Positions 33,967 through 42,153 of a DNA stretch of 64,000 nt are shown here, piece after piece. The first letter of the stretch is position 1. Each line of letters starts with the position of its first letter. A model generated the notes under the pieces. The model searched no databases. It saw only the letters and a program-made list of their open reading frames with translations, and had not been told where the DNA came from. The translations under genes were made by a program, and so were the position numbers. This DNA is from Streptomyces sp. NRRL S-31 (GTDB lineage: Bacteria > Actinomycetota > Actinomycetes > Streptomycetales > Streptomycetaceae): the NCBI RefSeq assembly GCF_000718775.1, contig NZ_JOCB01000023.1, positions 1 through 64,000 of the forward strand, read 5' to 3'.

Positions 33967-34338
33967 TCACTCTGTCGATCGGGGCTTGAACTCGTGCGCG
34001 CATGCGGGAAGTTCGGTGCCCTGGCGGTGAGCGAGAGGAAGGAAGAGCGCTGGTCGGATCGTCCATGTGATCCGGGTGTCGGCGTGGGTCACTGACACCG
34101 TGCACGGTTCCGCCCGTAACAGGGCTCGTCGGGTCTCGATGCGGCCCTCGTACAGCCACTCCCACGCTTCGTCCGAAGCGTCTGCGTCCAGGGCCGGGGA
34201 GATCGTCCGGAGCGCGACCGATACCCAACGGTCCGCCTGCGGTGCCGAGTAGGCGTCGAACGATGCCAGCAGTGCCGGCCGCTGCTGCTCGGCCAGGTCC
34301 TCGGTCCAGCACTCACACCAGAAGCCTCGTTTCAGCAC
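33967..34338 (-). CDS. hypothetical AICE protein
   Basis: 123 residues, no family recognised. It opens MLKRGFWCECWTEDLAEQQRPALLASFDAYSAPQADRWVSVALRTI, continues with a helical middle (DEAWEWLYEGRIETRRALLRAEP) and a strand-rich end (VSVTHADTRITWTIRPALFLPLA). Its start overlaps the end of the downstream-coordinate ATPase gene by 7 bp, so the two are one operon read leftward. The two close Cys (WCECW) could bind a metal. Confidence 0.65.
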   Translation of the reverse strand: MLKRGFWCECWTEDLAEQQRPALLASFDAYSAPQADRWVSVALRTISPALDADASDEAWEWLYEGRIETRRALLRAEPCTVSVTHADTRITWTIRPALFLPLAHRQGTELPACAHEFKPRSTE

Positions 34339-34760
34339 GAGCGTCCTCCCAGTCGAGCGTCCGCGTACAGCTCCGCGGTGACCGTGTAGCCCTGGTCGCT
34401 GCTGTGGACGATCACTCGGTGAGCGATGAGGCTGACCATGCCCAGACCCCGGCCGTGCTCCGCGTCCTGGTCCTGGTGCTCGATCTTCGGGGCCGTGCCC
34501 GTACCGCCGTCGTCCGTGACCGAGACCGCGACGACCTGGGCTGAGACCGCGACGGCCAGGTGGAAGATGCCGGAGTCCAAGCCACTCGCCGTGTGGCGGA
34601 TCGCGTTGGTGCTCAGCTCGCTCACGATGAGGGCGGCGTCGTCCGCCAAAGGTGATCCGCGCAGGATGTCACGGGTCCAGCGCCGGGCTCGGCTCACTTC
34701 TTCCGGGAATCCTGGGCAACTCAGCCCCCAGACCCGGGCTGTACTCGTATACTCGTGCAT
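34332..34760 (-). CDS. HATPase (RsbW-like anti-sigma/regulatory kinase fold) protein
   Basis: About 142 residues with the GHKL ATPase boxes: VSELSTNAIRHTASG (N box), VTDDGGTGTAPK (G1, with an extra Gly) and GRGLGMVSLIAHRV (G2). This is the ATP-binding family abundant in streptomycetes and on their plasmids; some members bind sigma or anti-anti-sigma factors. The ATG at 34760 has GAAGGA 7 nt upstream. The start lies directly beside a half-site of the GntR operator (34743-34765), suggesting control by the element's repressor. Confidence 0.8.
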   Translation of the reverse strand: MHEYTSTARVWGLSCPGFPEEVSRARRWTRDILRGSPLADDAALIVSELSTNAIRHTASGLDSGIFHLAVAVSAQVVAVSVTDDGGTGTAPKIEHQDQDAEHGRGLGMVSLIAHRVIVHSSDQGYTVTAELYADARLGGRSC

Positions 34761-34765
34761 ACAAG
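34743..34765. promoter_or_regulatory. candidate GntR (KorSA-like) operator at the ATPase gene
   Basis: Contains ACTCGTATACTCGT followed by GCATACAAG, two copies of the ACTCGTATA half-site found in the perfect operator at 36173. It overlaps the start codon of the HATPase gene, so binding would block its expression. Confidence 0.5.
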
Positions 34766-34806
34766 TTCCTTCATGCTGGTAGGCCGCCATGTGCAGCGGG
34801 TTCGGG

Positions 34807-35238
34807 CTAGACGAGTTTCACGCCGTCGTGGGCGCGGATGGCCGGCGGGGTCGTCGCGTCGAGTGCGTCCAGGACGCGGATCGCGTACGCCTCGTCGGCA
34901 AGCTCGGTGACCTCTTCACGAGTGGCCCAGCGCAGTGCGCGGGTCTCGTCACCGGTGGTGGGCGCACCGTCGGCGGCCTCGCAGCGGAAGACCAGCGAGA
35001 CGATCAAGCCCTTCATGTTCTTGTAGACGCCGGTCAGGGTCGCCGGAAATGCGATCTTGATGCCGGTCTCTTCGAGGACTTCGCGCTGGAGGGCTTCCGG
35101 GATGGTCTCCTCCTTTTCGAGGACACCGCCCGGCGGCTCCCAGTGGCCGTTGTCCCGGCGCTGGATCAGGAGGGCCCGGCCTTGGTCGTCCACGACGACC
35201 CCGGCGACGCTCACGGAGTGCGGGCGTTCAGTGCTCAC
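34807..35238 (-). CDS. NUDIX hydrolase
   Basis: 143 residues with the NUDIX box GGVLEKEETIPEALQREVLEETGI at about 38-61 (G-x5-E-x7-REVLEETGI). NUDIX enzymes cleave nucleoside diphosphates linked to other groups. Members occur in many AICEs, where they may clean damaged nucleotides or modify signals; the substrate is not evident. The likely start is GTG at 35238 (STERPHSVSVAGVVVDD) after GAGGAA. It is transcribed leftward, away from korSA. Confidence 0.9.
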   Translation of the reverse strand: MSTERPHSVSVAGVVVDDQGRALLIQRRDNGHWEPPGGVLEKEETIPEALQREVLEETGIKIAFPATLTGVYKNMKGLIVSLVFRCEAADGAPTTGDETRALRWATREEVTELADEAYAIRVLDALDATTPPAIRAHDGVKLV

Positions 35239-35293
35239 GTTCCTCGGCCCTCTCGGCTGGCTAGGCTCTCCACCGTAGCAACACCACTCGCCC

Positions 35294-35309
35294 ACTCGTC
35301 TAGATACCT
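35294..35309. promoter_or_regulatory. candidate KorSA-like operator at its own gene
   Basis: ACTCGTCTAGATACCT carries one ACTCGT arm and a TAGA centre related to ACTCGTATAGACGAGT. It lies 13 bp before the GTG start of the GntR gene and 56 bp from the NUDIX start, which fits autoregulation. Confidence 0.5.
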
Positions 35310-35321
35310 AAAGGAGTACTC

Positions 35322-36110
35322 GTGAGCCCTCTCCCTTCGGGCCTGCTCGGTGATCTCGACCCCACGAGCGATCGTGCGGTCTTCCGGCAGATCGCTGACC
35401 AGCTGCGCGAGGCCATCGACCGTGGGCGATTCCGCGAGGGTGAGAAGCTGCCCTCCGAAGCCGACCTTGTCGAGCACTTCGGCGTCTCCCGGATGACGGT
35501 CCGCAACGCCTTTTCCATCCTTCAGGGTGAGGGCCTGGTGCACGCCGAGCACGGCAGGGGGGTCTTCGTGCGACCACGACCGCCTGTGCGACGGCTGGCC
35601 TCGGACCGCTTTGCCCGGCGGCACCGGGAGCAGGGCAAGTCTGCGTTCATCGTGGAAGCCGACGCGGCCGGCAGCCACCCCCAGGTGGACAGCCTGGAGG
35701 TCAAGGAGGAGAAGGCCGGCCAGGACATCTCCACCCGGCTCGGGTCCGTGCGGCGGGTTCTCGCGCGTCGGCGCCGGTACCTGCTCGACGGGAAGCCGGT
35801 CGAGTTCGCCACCTCCTACCTCCCGCTCGACATCGCCCGCGGGACCCCCATCGCGGAACCCAACCCGGGCCCCGGTGGCATCTACGCCCGCCTCGAAGAG
35901 CTGGGCCACCACCTCGACCACTTCGAGGAGGAGATCCGTGCGCGGATGCCCTCCCCGACCGAGGTGAAGACGCTTCGGCTGGCGGCCGGCGTGCCGGTCA
36001 TCCATCTCATCCGGACGGCCTTCGACACGGAGGGCCGGGCGGTCGAGGTCTGCGACACGGTGATGGCGGCGGACGCGTACGTGCTGTCGTACCAGCTTCC
36101 GGCGACCTGA
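35322..36110 (+). CDS. GntR/UTRA repressor, KorSA-like transfer regulator
   Basis: 262 residues with a GntR winged helix (about 22-85, FRQIADQLREAIDRGRFREGEKLPSEADLVEHFGVSRMTVRNAFSILQGEGL) and a C-terminal UTRA effector domain (about 105-255). In pSAM2 the KorSA repressor of this type silences pra and so keeps the element integrated. GTG at 35322 has AAGGAG 5 nt upstream. Five related operator-like sites in the element (see 36173) suggest a coordinated regulon. Confidence 0.85.
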   Translation: MSPLPSGLLGDLDPTSDRAVFRQIADQLREAIDRGRFREGEKLPSEADLVEHFGVSRMTVRNAFSILQGEGLVHAEHGRGVFVRPRPPVRRLASDRFARRHREQGKSAFIVEADAAGSHPQVDSLEVKEEKAGQDISTRLGSVRRVLARRRRYLLDGKPVEFATSYLPLDIARGTPIAEPNPGPGGIYARLEELGHHLDHFEEEIRARMPSPTEVKTLRLAAGVPVIHLIRTAFDTEGRAVEVCDTVMAADAYVLSYQLPAT

Positions 36111-36172
36111 TCGTCACGATTTGCGGTGGTGCGCGGAGACGTTCTCCCGAACTCGTACACCCCAACACGCTT

Positions 36173-36188
36173 ACTCGTATAGACGAGT
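36173..36188. promoter_or_regulatory. perfect GntR operator palindrome
   Basis: ACTCGTATAGACGAGT has 6-bp arms ACTCGT/ACGAGT around ATAG, matching the GT-N-TA-N-AC core used by HutC-type GntR regulators. It lies between korSA and the Pra-like gene, about 90 bp upstream of the latter. Confidence 0.7.
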
Positions 36189-36246
36189 GGGCGAGTGGTG
36201 TGGCAAGGTGAGTGTGTGATCCCGATCAAGGGGTTCGCATCACCCA

Positions 36247-36262
36247 TCTTGTATAGACGAGT
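36247..36262. promoter_or_regulatory. second GntR operator before the Pra-like gene
   Basis: TCTTGTATAGACGAGT keeps the right half and core of the palindrome at 36173. It lies 16 bp before the TTG start, where bound repressor would block the promoter or leader. Confidence 0.6.
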
Positions 36263-36277
36263 AGATAGGAGTGTGTC

Positions 36278-36634
36278 TTGCGCACCATCCGTGTGGAGAC
36301 CTCGGCCGCGACGATCCTCCTTACCGAGGCTCCTGAGCCGAAGGTCCGCGACCGGCAGACGGGCGAGATCGCCAAGGACGCCAACAGCGGTGAGGCGCTG
36401 ATGACCATCGGCGTCGTCTACATCGAGGACGGCGAGTCGTCGCTCATCAAGGTCACCGTTCCGGAAGGCGGCATCTCCGAGGGGCTGACTCTCGGGGCGC
36501 CGGTCTCGCTGCCGGGCCTCGTCGCCCGGCCGTGGGAGTCCGTCTTCAACGGCCAGCAGCGCCACGGCATCGCCTACCGCGCTGCCGCTGTCACTCCGGC
36601 TGCCTTCCCGGCCGCGACCGGGGCCGCTGCCTGA
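36278..36634 (+). CDS. small AICE protein, Pra-like activator candidate
   Basis: 118 residues: PEPKVRDRQTGEIAKDANSGEALMTIGVVYIEDGESSLIKVTVPEGGISEGLTLGAPVSLPGLVARPWE and GIAYRAAAVTPA. The all-beta pattern and position right after the korSA-like repressor with two operators suggest the Pra role (activator of replication, integration and excision in pSAM2). Sequence identity to Pra is not obvious by eye, so this is inference from context. TTG start with AGGAG 7 nt upstream; it overlaps the translocase gene by one base (TGATG). Confidence 0.6.
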   Translation: MRTIRVETSAATILLTEAPEPKVRDRQTGEIAKDANSGEALMTIGVVYIEDGESSLIKVTVPEGGISEGLTLGAPVSLPGLVARPWESVFNGQQRHGIAYRAAAVTPAAFPAATGAAA

Positions 36635-38010
36635 TGTCCGACCTGACGACGCTTCTCGAAGTGGGTGGTCCTGTCGCCGCGCTCGGCGGCGGGGCCGCCT
36701 ACGCCCGGGCCAAGCACCCGGCGGCGTACTGGTCCACGGTCGGCCTGCCGGTGTCCACGGTCCGGCTGCTCAGCTCGTACGGCTCGGTCATGGAGGCGTG
36801 CGGTCTGACCGTTGCTCCCTCACGGCTGCGGGTGCTCGCCGTGAAGGCCATGACACAGCGCGAGGTACGGCCCGTATCGCCGCGCCGGGGCCTCATCCGG
36901 CCCACCACGACCGGGTTGCGGATACGCCTCCGCCTGGTGCCAGGCCAGGAACCCGCCGACGTCGCCGCCTCCGCCGAACGGCTGCGGCACGCGTGGGGCG
37001 TTCATGCCGTGTACGTCACCCCGGTCAAGCCGGGGGTCGTCGAACTGCGGCTCGTCGGCTACGACGTCTTACGGCGGGTGCGTATGCCGCGCAAGGTCGC
37101 GGGCGGCTTCCTCAAGGTGCCGGTCGCACTGCGGGAGGACGCCATGCCGTTCGTACGCGACTACCGCACCATTCCCCACCAGCTCACCCTGGGCGCGACC
37201 CTGTCCGGCAAGTCCATGTACCTTCGCCACCTCATCGCCGGGCTCGCCCCTCAGCCGGTCGCCCTGGTCGGGATCGACTGCAAGCGGGGCGTCGAACTGG
37301 CCCCCTTCGCACCCCGGCTCTCCGCACTCGCCACCGACCCGCAACAGGCGGCCGAACTGCTGCCCGTACTGGTCAAGGAAATGGAGGACCGATACGACCT
37401 GGTCAAGGCCCGGCAGGGCATCGCCCCCGACACACCGGACGAGGAAATCACCTCCGACATCTGGGGCCTGCCCGAGCACGAGCGCCCCGTACCCGTAGTG
37501 CTGTTCGTAGACGAGGTGGCCGAACTCTTCATGATCGCCACCAGGAAGGACGAGGAACGGCGCGACGAGATGGTCACGCAGCTCATCCGCCTCGCCCAGC
37601 TGGGCCGCGCGGCCGGTATCTACCTGGAGGTGTGTGGCCAGCGCTTCGGCGCCGAACTCGGCAAGGGCGCCACCATGCTCCGCGCCCAGCTCACCGGCCG
37701 CGTCTGCCACCGCGTCAACGACGAAGCCTCGGCCAAGATGGCCCTCGGTGACATCGCCCCCGAAGCAGTCATGGCCGCCTGCTCCATCGCCCCCGAACGG
37801 CCCGGCCTGGCCGTGGCGGGCGACACCTCCGGCGGCTGGTCCCGCATCCGCACGCCGTACTTCTCCCTGGGCGATGCCGCCGAGACCTGCCGAAGGGCGG
37901 CGAACCTCGTGCCCGACCTCCCCGCGCTGAAGCCCTTCCGCCCCGACGTACCTGTGCGTCCGGTCGAGAGCGCGGCCCCGGTCGTCCTGCCCCACCCGGT
38001 AACCGACTGA
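36634..38010 (+). CDS. FtsK/SpoIIIE-type DNA translocase, TraB-like
   Basis: 458 residues. An N-terminal membrane-associated part (1-60) is followed by the FtsK motor with an atypical Walker A GATLSGKSMYLR (about 187-198) and Walker B VPVVLFVDEVAEL (about 285-297), then QLIRLAQLGRAAGIYLEVCGQRFG and the arginine-finger region. TraB pumps bind element-specific octamer repeats and move double-stranded DNA between mycelia. This single gene is the core of Streptomyces conjugation. It is coupled by overlap to the gene before it. Confidence 0.9.
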   Translation: MSDLTTLLEVGGPVAALGGGAAYARAKHPAAYWSTVGLPVSTVRLLSSYGSVMEACGLTVAPSRLRVLAVKAMTQREVRPVSPRRGLIRPTTTGLRIRLRLVPGQEPADVAASAERLRHAWGVHAVYVTPVKPGVVELRLVGYDVLRRVRMPRKVAGGFLKVPVALREDAMPFVRDYRTIPHQLTLGATLSGKSMYLRHLIAGLAPQPVALVGIDCKRGVELAPFAPRLSALATDPQQAAELLPVLVKEMEDRYDLVKARQGIAPDTPDEEITSDIWGLPEHERPVPVVLFVDEVAELFMIATRKDEERRDEMVTQLIRLAQLGRAAGIYLEVCGQRFGAELGKGATMLRAQLTGRVCHRVNDEASAKMALGDIAPEAVMAACSIAPERPGLAVAGDTSGGWSRIRTPYFSLGDAAETCRRAANLVPDLPALKPFRPDVPVRPVESAAPVVLPHPVTD

Positions 38011-38043
38011 CCTTCCCCGCCCGCCTCCGGAAGGAGCCGCATC

Positions 38044-38664
38044 ATGCGCGCCCACCTGGCCCGCGTCGACGCGGTGCTCGTCCAAGCGCTCATCGCCGCC
38101 GCGCTGTCCTTCGCCCACCTGCACGACGTCGCCGTGGCAGCCGGACAGGACGGATGGAAGGCGTGGGCCTACCCCGTCTCCGTCGACCTGCTGCTCGTCG
38201 CCGCCTGGCGCCGACTGCGCTCCGGTCACGGCAAAGCGGCGGCCTGGTGCTGGTTCGTCATCGCCCTCGCCGCCTCCCTTGGCGCCAACGTCGCCACCGC
38301 CGGCCTCCTCGACCTCGGCAATGTCCCGGCCTGGCTGCGCATCCTCGTCGCTGGCTGGCCCGCCGTCGCCTTCCTCGGCGGAACCCTCCTCGCTCACAGC
38401 AACCCCAGGCCGGACCCCGAACCGGATGTCATCGAGGACCAGGAGGACGAGCCCGAAACCACACCCGAACCACCCGCACAACCCGCCATCGAGGCGCCAC
38501 CGCCGCACCCGCCCGTGCCCGTGCCCTCCGCCCTGGTCGCCCACGCCCGCAAGGTCGCTGCCGAGCACCACGCCCGTACCGGCACCCCCATCGACACCCC
38601 GACCCTCCGCGCCCGCCTCGGCGTCCCGGCCCCCATGGCCGAAGCCATCGCCGCCCACCTCTGA
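38044..38664 (+). CDS. DUF2637 membrane protein (SpdB-type spread protein)
   Basis: 206 residues with four hydrophobic segments (about 12-30, 38-55, 62-85, 95-118), then a Pro/Glu-rich linker and a C-terminal helix-turn-helix-like tail (ARKVAAEHHARTGTPIDTPTLRARLGVP). DUF2637 proteins are carried by AICEs and Streptomyces plasmids, where Spd genes help spread incoming DNA between septate mycelial compartments. ATG after GGAAGGAG. Confidence 0.85.
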   Translation: MRAHLARVDAVLVQALIAAALSFAHLHDVAVAAGQDGWKAWAYPVSVDLLLVAAWRRLRSGHGKAAAWCWFVIALAASLGANVATAGLLDLGNVPAWLRILVAGWPAVAFLGGTLLAHSNPRPDPEPDVIEDQEDEPETTPEPPAQPAIEAPPPHPPVPVPSALVAHARKVAAEHHARTGTPIDTPTLRARLGVPAPMAEAIAAHL

Positions 38665-38675
38665 GAGGAGACCGC

Positions 38676-38867
38676 GTGTCCGCCAGTCGCAACTTCCGCA
38701 ACGTCACCCGCATCGGCCCCGTCCAGGTCGGCACCGCCTACGACAACCGGGGCCGCGAGAAGCACACCGCCGCCTGCACCGCCCCGCGCTGCGGCTTCTC
38801 CGCCGACTACGACAGCCGTGCCGCCGCCGAACTGGCCGCCCGCACTCACCGCTGCCCCGTCCGCTGA
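38676..38867 (+). CDS. mobile element transfer protein (SpdA-like)
   Basis: 63 residues: NFRNVTRIGPVQVGTAYDNRGREKHTAACTAPRCGFSADYDSRAAAELAARTHRC. Two or three Cys and a terminal His-Arg-Cys suggest a small zinc-binding fold. Short proteins of this exact pattern are found between the DUF2637 gene and rep in AICEs and are labelled mobile element transfer proteins. GTG start after GAGAGGAG. Confidence 0.85.
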   Translation: MSASRNFRNVTRIGPVQVGTAYDNRGREKHTAACTAPRCGFSADYDSRAAAELAARTHRCPVR

Positions 38868-38883
38868 AAGGACCCGGACCACC

Positions 38884-39078
38884 GTGACCGTCAGCCTGCC
38901 GCTCGTCGTCGTCCTCGGCTTCTTCGCCTGGGGAGCGATCAAGTTCCTCGGCGTCCGCCCCTGGATCGTCGTCCTCATCGCCCTGTTCGGCTTCTGGCTC
39001 TCGCACAGCTTCCTTGCCCCCGCCATCGAGTCCGGCACGCGCTCCGGAGTGGGCGTCGTAAACGGCTCACATGCCTAG
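38884..39078 (+). CDS. small membrane spread protein
   Basis: 64 residues, almost all hydrophobic: two membrane segments (LPLVVVLGFFAWGAIKFLG and WIVVLIALFGFWLSHSFLAP) and a short tail. Position and size match the third spd gene of AICE spread operons. GTG at 38884, 16 bp after the previous stop; AAAGGACC precedes it. Confidence 0.75.
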   Translation: MTVSLPLVVVLGFFAWGAIKFLGVRPWIVVLIALFGFWLSHSFLAPAIESGTRSGVGVVNGSHA

Positions 39079-39084
39079 ACGAGT
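39069..39084. promoter_or_regulatory. GntR operator before the last spd gene
   Basis: ACATGCCTAGACGAGT keeps the CTAGACGAGT half of the element's operator and lies across the end of the previous gene, 20 bp before the next GTG. It implies an internal repressed promoter for the spd-rep-xis-int block. Confidence 0.55.
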
Positions 39085-39103
39085 AGATAAGGAGAGACCA
39101 GCC

Positions 39104-39349
39104 GTGTTCCTGCCCAAGTACCCGGACAGCCCCACCCCGCCGCCTGCTCACACCCACGCCCCGACCGACCCGCCGCCCGTCCGGCGCGGCCTCCCGTCCC
39201 TCTCCGTCGATCAGACGACGGTCGTGGCGGTGCTCGTCGGTGGCGTCGTCCTCACCGCGCTCCTGGCGGCCGTCGCCATCACGGCCATTTCCGTGGCCGT
39301 CGCCGCTGTCGTCCTGCGCTCCCTGCTCCGCGACCAGCACCGGCACTGA
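39104..39349 (+). CDS. SpdD-like spread protein
   Basis: 81 residues starting MFLPKYPDSPTPPPAHTHAP, a Pro-rich start, followed by one long hydrophobic stretch TTVVAVLVGGVVLTALLAAVAITAISVAVAAVVLRSLL. Plasmid spread proteins with this FLPKYP opening and single membrane region occur widely upstream of repSA. GTG start with AAGGAG upstream. Confidence 0.8.
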   Translation: MFLPKYPDSPTPPPAHTHAPTDPPPVRRGLPSLSVDQTTVVAVLVGGVVLTALLAAVAITAISVAVAAVVLRSLLRDQHRH

Positions 39350-39444
39350 CAAGCCGACCGAACCCGGGGCGGCCACGACACGGCCAAGCATCCGGCCGCC
39401 CCGGGCCCATCCCTCCTGACCGATCCAGCCAGAAGGAGACCACC

Positions 39445-40791
39445 ATTCTCACCCGCACCACCCCGCCCCCGCTCCCGGAACTCGCAAGGCTGGCCGAACA
39501 CGGCACCCTGCCCGGTATCCTCCGGCAGCTCTCCGGGCTCGGCGGCTGCACCAACCCGATCCGCCTCGACGGCCACCGCACCGAGTACGACATCGACACC
39601 ATCACTGGCGAGATCGGCCGCGTCCTCCACCACCTCCACTCGACCGCCCTCCCGGCCGGCCAACTCCTCGTCCGCTGCAACAACCGCCGCACCACCCGCT
39701 GCCCCGCCTGCGCCGAGGTCTACCGCCGCGACACCTTCCACCTGATCACCGCCGGACTGCGCGGCGGCAAGGGCACCCCGGAACTCGTCACCACCCACCC
39801 CCGCGTCTTCGCCACCTTCACCGCCCCCGGCTTCGGCCCAGTCCACAACCGTCGCACCGACGGCCGCCCCTGCCGCTGCGGCACCCACCACGACCAGGAC
39901 GACGACGCCCTTGGCACCCCGCTCGACCCGGACACCTACGACTACGAGGCGGCCGTCCTCTGGAACGCCCATGCAGGGCAGCTCTGGCGGCGCTTCTCCG
40001 TCTACCTGCGCCGTGAGGTGGCCAAGCGGGCGGGCCTGTCACAGCGCCGGTTCCGCGACCACGCCCGCGTGTCTTTCGCCAAGGTCGCCGAATACCAAAA
40101 GCGCGGTGCTGTCCACTTCCACGCGGTCATCCGCCTCGACGGCCCCGGCGGCGGAGACACCACGCCCCCGCCCTGGGCAACAGCGGAACTCCTTACCGAT
40201 GCCATCGAAGCCGCTGCCGCCAAGGTCCGCGTCGACGGCCCGGTCATCGACGGTCGCGGCCACACCTTCGCCTTCGGCCGCCAGCTCGACGTCCGCACCA
40301 TCCGTTCCGCCGAGTTCAACGGCGGCCAGGAGCTGACCGAGCGGGCCGTAGCGGCGTACATCGCCAAGTACGCCACCAAGGGCGCCGAGACCGCCACGGG
40401 CGCCCTCGACCGCCCGCTCAAGTTCGCCGCCGAACTTGCCCAGCTCGACATCAGCGAACACGCCCGCCGCCTCATCCGCACCGCCTGGACCCTCGGCGCG
40501 CGCAAGGACCTCGAACACCTCCGCCTCCGCGCCTGGGCCCACATGCTCGGCTTCCGCGGCCACTTCTCCACCAAGTCCCGCCGCTACTCCACCACCCTCG
40601 GTGTCCTCCGTGACGCCCGCGCCGAATGGCGCCGAGCACAAGCGACAGCACCCAACGGCCCGGAGACCGAGACGACGTACGTCCTCGCCCACTGGGTCTT
40701 CGCCGGCACCGGCCTGTCCGACACCGAAGCCTGGCTTGCCGCATCCCTCGAACCCGCCCTCGGAACGGAAGGAGAACCCACCCATGGCTGA
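39445..40791 (+). CDS. RepSA-like rolling-circle replication initiator with apparent ATT start
   Basis: 448 residues. Conserved parts include LLVRCNNRRTTRCPACAEVYRRDTFHLI (paired Cys), VFATFTAPGFGPVHN, the initiator motif GAVHFHAVIRLDG with H-x-H, and YIAKYATKG with the catalytic Tyr region. The frame has no ATG, GTG or TTG from 39445 to 40017; the only position with correct spacing to AAGGAG is ATT at 39445, giving ILTRTTPPPLPELARLAEHG, where relatives have an ATG. Starting at GTG 40018 would delete the conserved first 190 residues. It overlaps xis by 8 bp. Confidence 0.85.
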   Translation: MLTRTTPPPLPELARLAEHGTLPGILRQLSGLGGCTNPIRLDGHRTEYDIDTITGEIGRVLHHLHSTALPAGQLLVRCNNRRTTRCPACAEVYRRDTFHLITAGLRGGKGTPELVTTHPRVFATFTAPGFGPVHNRRTDGRPCRCGTHHDQDDDALGTPLDPDTYDYEAAVLWNAHAGQLWRRFSVYLRREVAKRAGLSQRRFRDHARVSFAKVAEYQKRGAVHFHAVIRLDGPGGGDTTPPPWATAELLTDAIEAAAAKVRVDGPVIDGRGHTFAFGRQLDVRTIRSAEFNGGQELTERAVAAYIAKYATKGAETATGALDRPLKFAAELAQLDISEHARRLIRTAWTLGARKDLEHLRLRAWAHMLGFRGHFSTKSRRYSTTLGVLRDARAEWRRAQATAPNGPETETTYVLAHWVFAGTGLSDTEAWLAASLEPALGTEGEPTHG

Positions 40792-40996
40792 TCGCTACCT
40801 GACCGTTGCGCAGGTGGCCGAACTCCTCGGCACTACGGAACGCTTCCCGCGTCGCCTGATCGCCGAGCGACGCATCGTGTTCGTCAAGATCGGCCGTCAC
40901 GTCCGCATCCCGGAGAGTGCGCTGAACGCCTTCATCGACGCCAACACAGTGCATGCGATCGGCCATCGCCGCAGCTCCTTGCGGAGGGCTGCCTGA
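40784..40996 (+). CDS. excisionase (Xis), MerR/DUF-type helix-turn-helix
   Basis: 70 residues: RYLTVAQVAELLGTTERFPRRLIAERRIVFVKIGRHVRIPESALNAFID, the classic winged-helix excisionase pattern. It overlaps the rep stop and shares one base with the integrase start (TGATG). Xis bends DNA at the att site and directs the integrase toward excision. Confidence 0.9.
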   Translation: MADRYLTVAQVAELLGTTERFPRRLIAERRIVFVKIGRHVRIPESALNAFIDANTVHAIGHRRSSLRRAA

Positions 40997-42153
40997 TGGC
41001 CAACAAGAAAGGGAGGCGCCGGGACTTCGGTTCGGTCCGACAGCTTCCGTCCGGCCGTTGGCAGGTCCGCTACCGAGACCCGGAGACGGGGCAACTGCGT
41101 CCCGCTGGGAAGACGTATGCCACCAAGACCGACGCTCAGGTCGCCCTGACGCACATCGAGTCGGACATTGCGCGCGGGCAGTGGTCAGATCCGGACGCCG
41201 GGCAGGTGAACTTCGCCGAGTACGCCACCGCGTGGCTGCGGGACCGCAAGCTGGCTGACCGCACCCGCGAGCGGAACGAGTCGGTGATGCGGCTGCATAT
41301 CCTGCCCACCTTCGGGGCCGGAACGGTGGCCGACGTGACGACCGCTCGCGTACGGAGTTGGCGCGGCAAGCTCCTGGCGGCCGACGTTGGTGAGCCGTCC
41401 GTCGTCAAGGCATACCAACTGCTGCGTGCCCTGATGAACACGGCCGTGGATGACGAGCTGATCCGGCGCAACCCGTGCCGCATCAAGGGCGCGGACCGTT
41501 ACGACGTGCCCGAACGGCCAGTCCTCACGGTGGCGGAGGTCTTTGCCGTGGCCGACTCCATCGCGCCGCGCTACCGGCTGCTTGTCCTCCTGGCGGCCTT
41601 CACCACGCTACGGTTCGGGGAGCTGGCGGCCTTGCGGCGCCGGGACATCGACCTGGAGGCGCTGACTGTCACTGTGCGCCGCGCTCAGGCCGAGCTGCAG
41701 GACGGCCGGCTCGTCGACAAGGCGCCGAAGTCCGCGGCCGGGCTTCGCACCGTTTCCTTCCCGGCCGAACTGCTCGGCGACGTGACGTGCCACCTGGAGG
41801 ACTTCGCTGCCCCGGGCCGCGACGGACACGTCTTCGTCGGCCCCCAGGGCGGGCAACTGCGGCGGAGCAACTTCCGGGACGACTGGGTCAAGGCCCGGAA
41901 GGCTGCGGGCGTGTCGGCCGAACTGCATTTCCATGATCTGCGGCACACCGGCAATACGCTCGCCTCAACGGCTGGGGCCAGCACCCGCGAGCTGATGACC
42001 CGCATGGGTCACAGCAGCTCGCGCGCCGCGCTGATCTACCAGCACATGACCAGCGACCGTGACCGGGCCATCGCCGACCGGCTTGGCGCCATGATCCGTG
42101 GTGGTGGGGGAGCGGCCTCGGGCGCCTCTGAGGAGGAACCCACAGGCCCGTAG
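40996..42153 (+). CDS. site-specific tyrosine integrase of the AICE
   Basis: 385 residues. An N-terminal arm-binding segment (GSVRQLPSGRWQVRYRDPETG), core-binding SAM-like domain (about 70-165) and catalytic domain with RFGELAAL (first Arg), HFHDLRHTGNT (H-x-x-R), MTRMGHSSSRAALIYQH (second His and Tyr). It recombines the tRNA-Arg 3' end. Its stop codon (TAG) lies directly beside the arm-type repeats and 80 bp before attR. Confidence 0.95.
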   Translation: MANKKGRRRDFGSVRQLPSGRWQVRYRDPETGQLRPAGKTYATKTDAQVALTHIESDIARGQWSDPDAGQVNFAEYATAWLRDRKLADRTRERNESVMRLHILPTFGAGTVADVTTARVRSWRGKLLAADVGEPSVVKAYQLLRALMNTAVDDELIRRNPCRIKGADRYDVPERPVLTVAEVFAVADSIAPRYRLLVLLAAFTTLRFGELAALRRRDIDLEALTVTVRRAQAELQDGRLVDKAPKSAAGLRTVSFPAELLGDVTCHLEDFAAPGRDGHVFVGPQGGQLRRSNFRDDWVKARKAAGVSAELHFHDLRHTGNTLASTAGASTRELMTRMGHSSSRAALIYQHMTSDRDRAIADRLGAMIRGGGGAASGASEEEPTGP

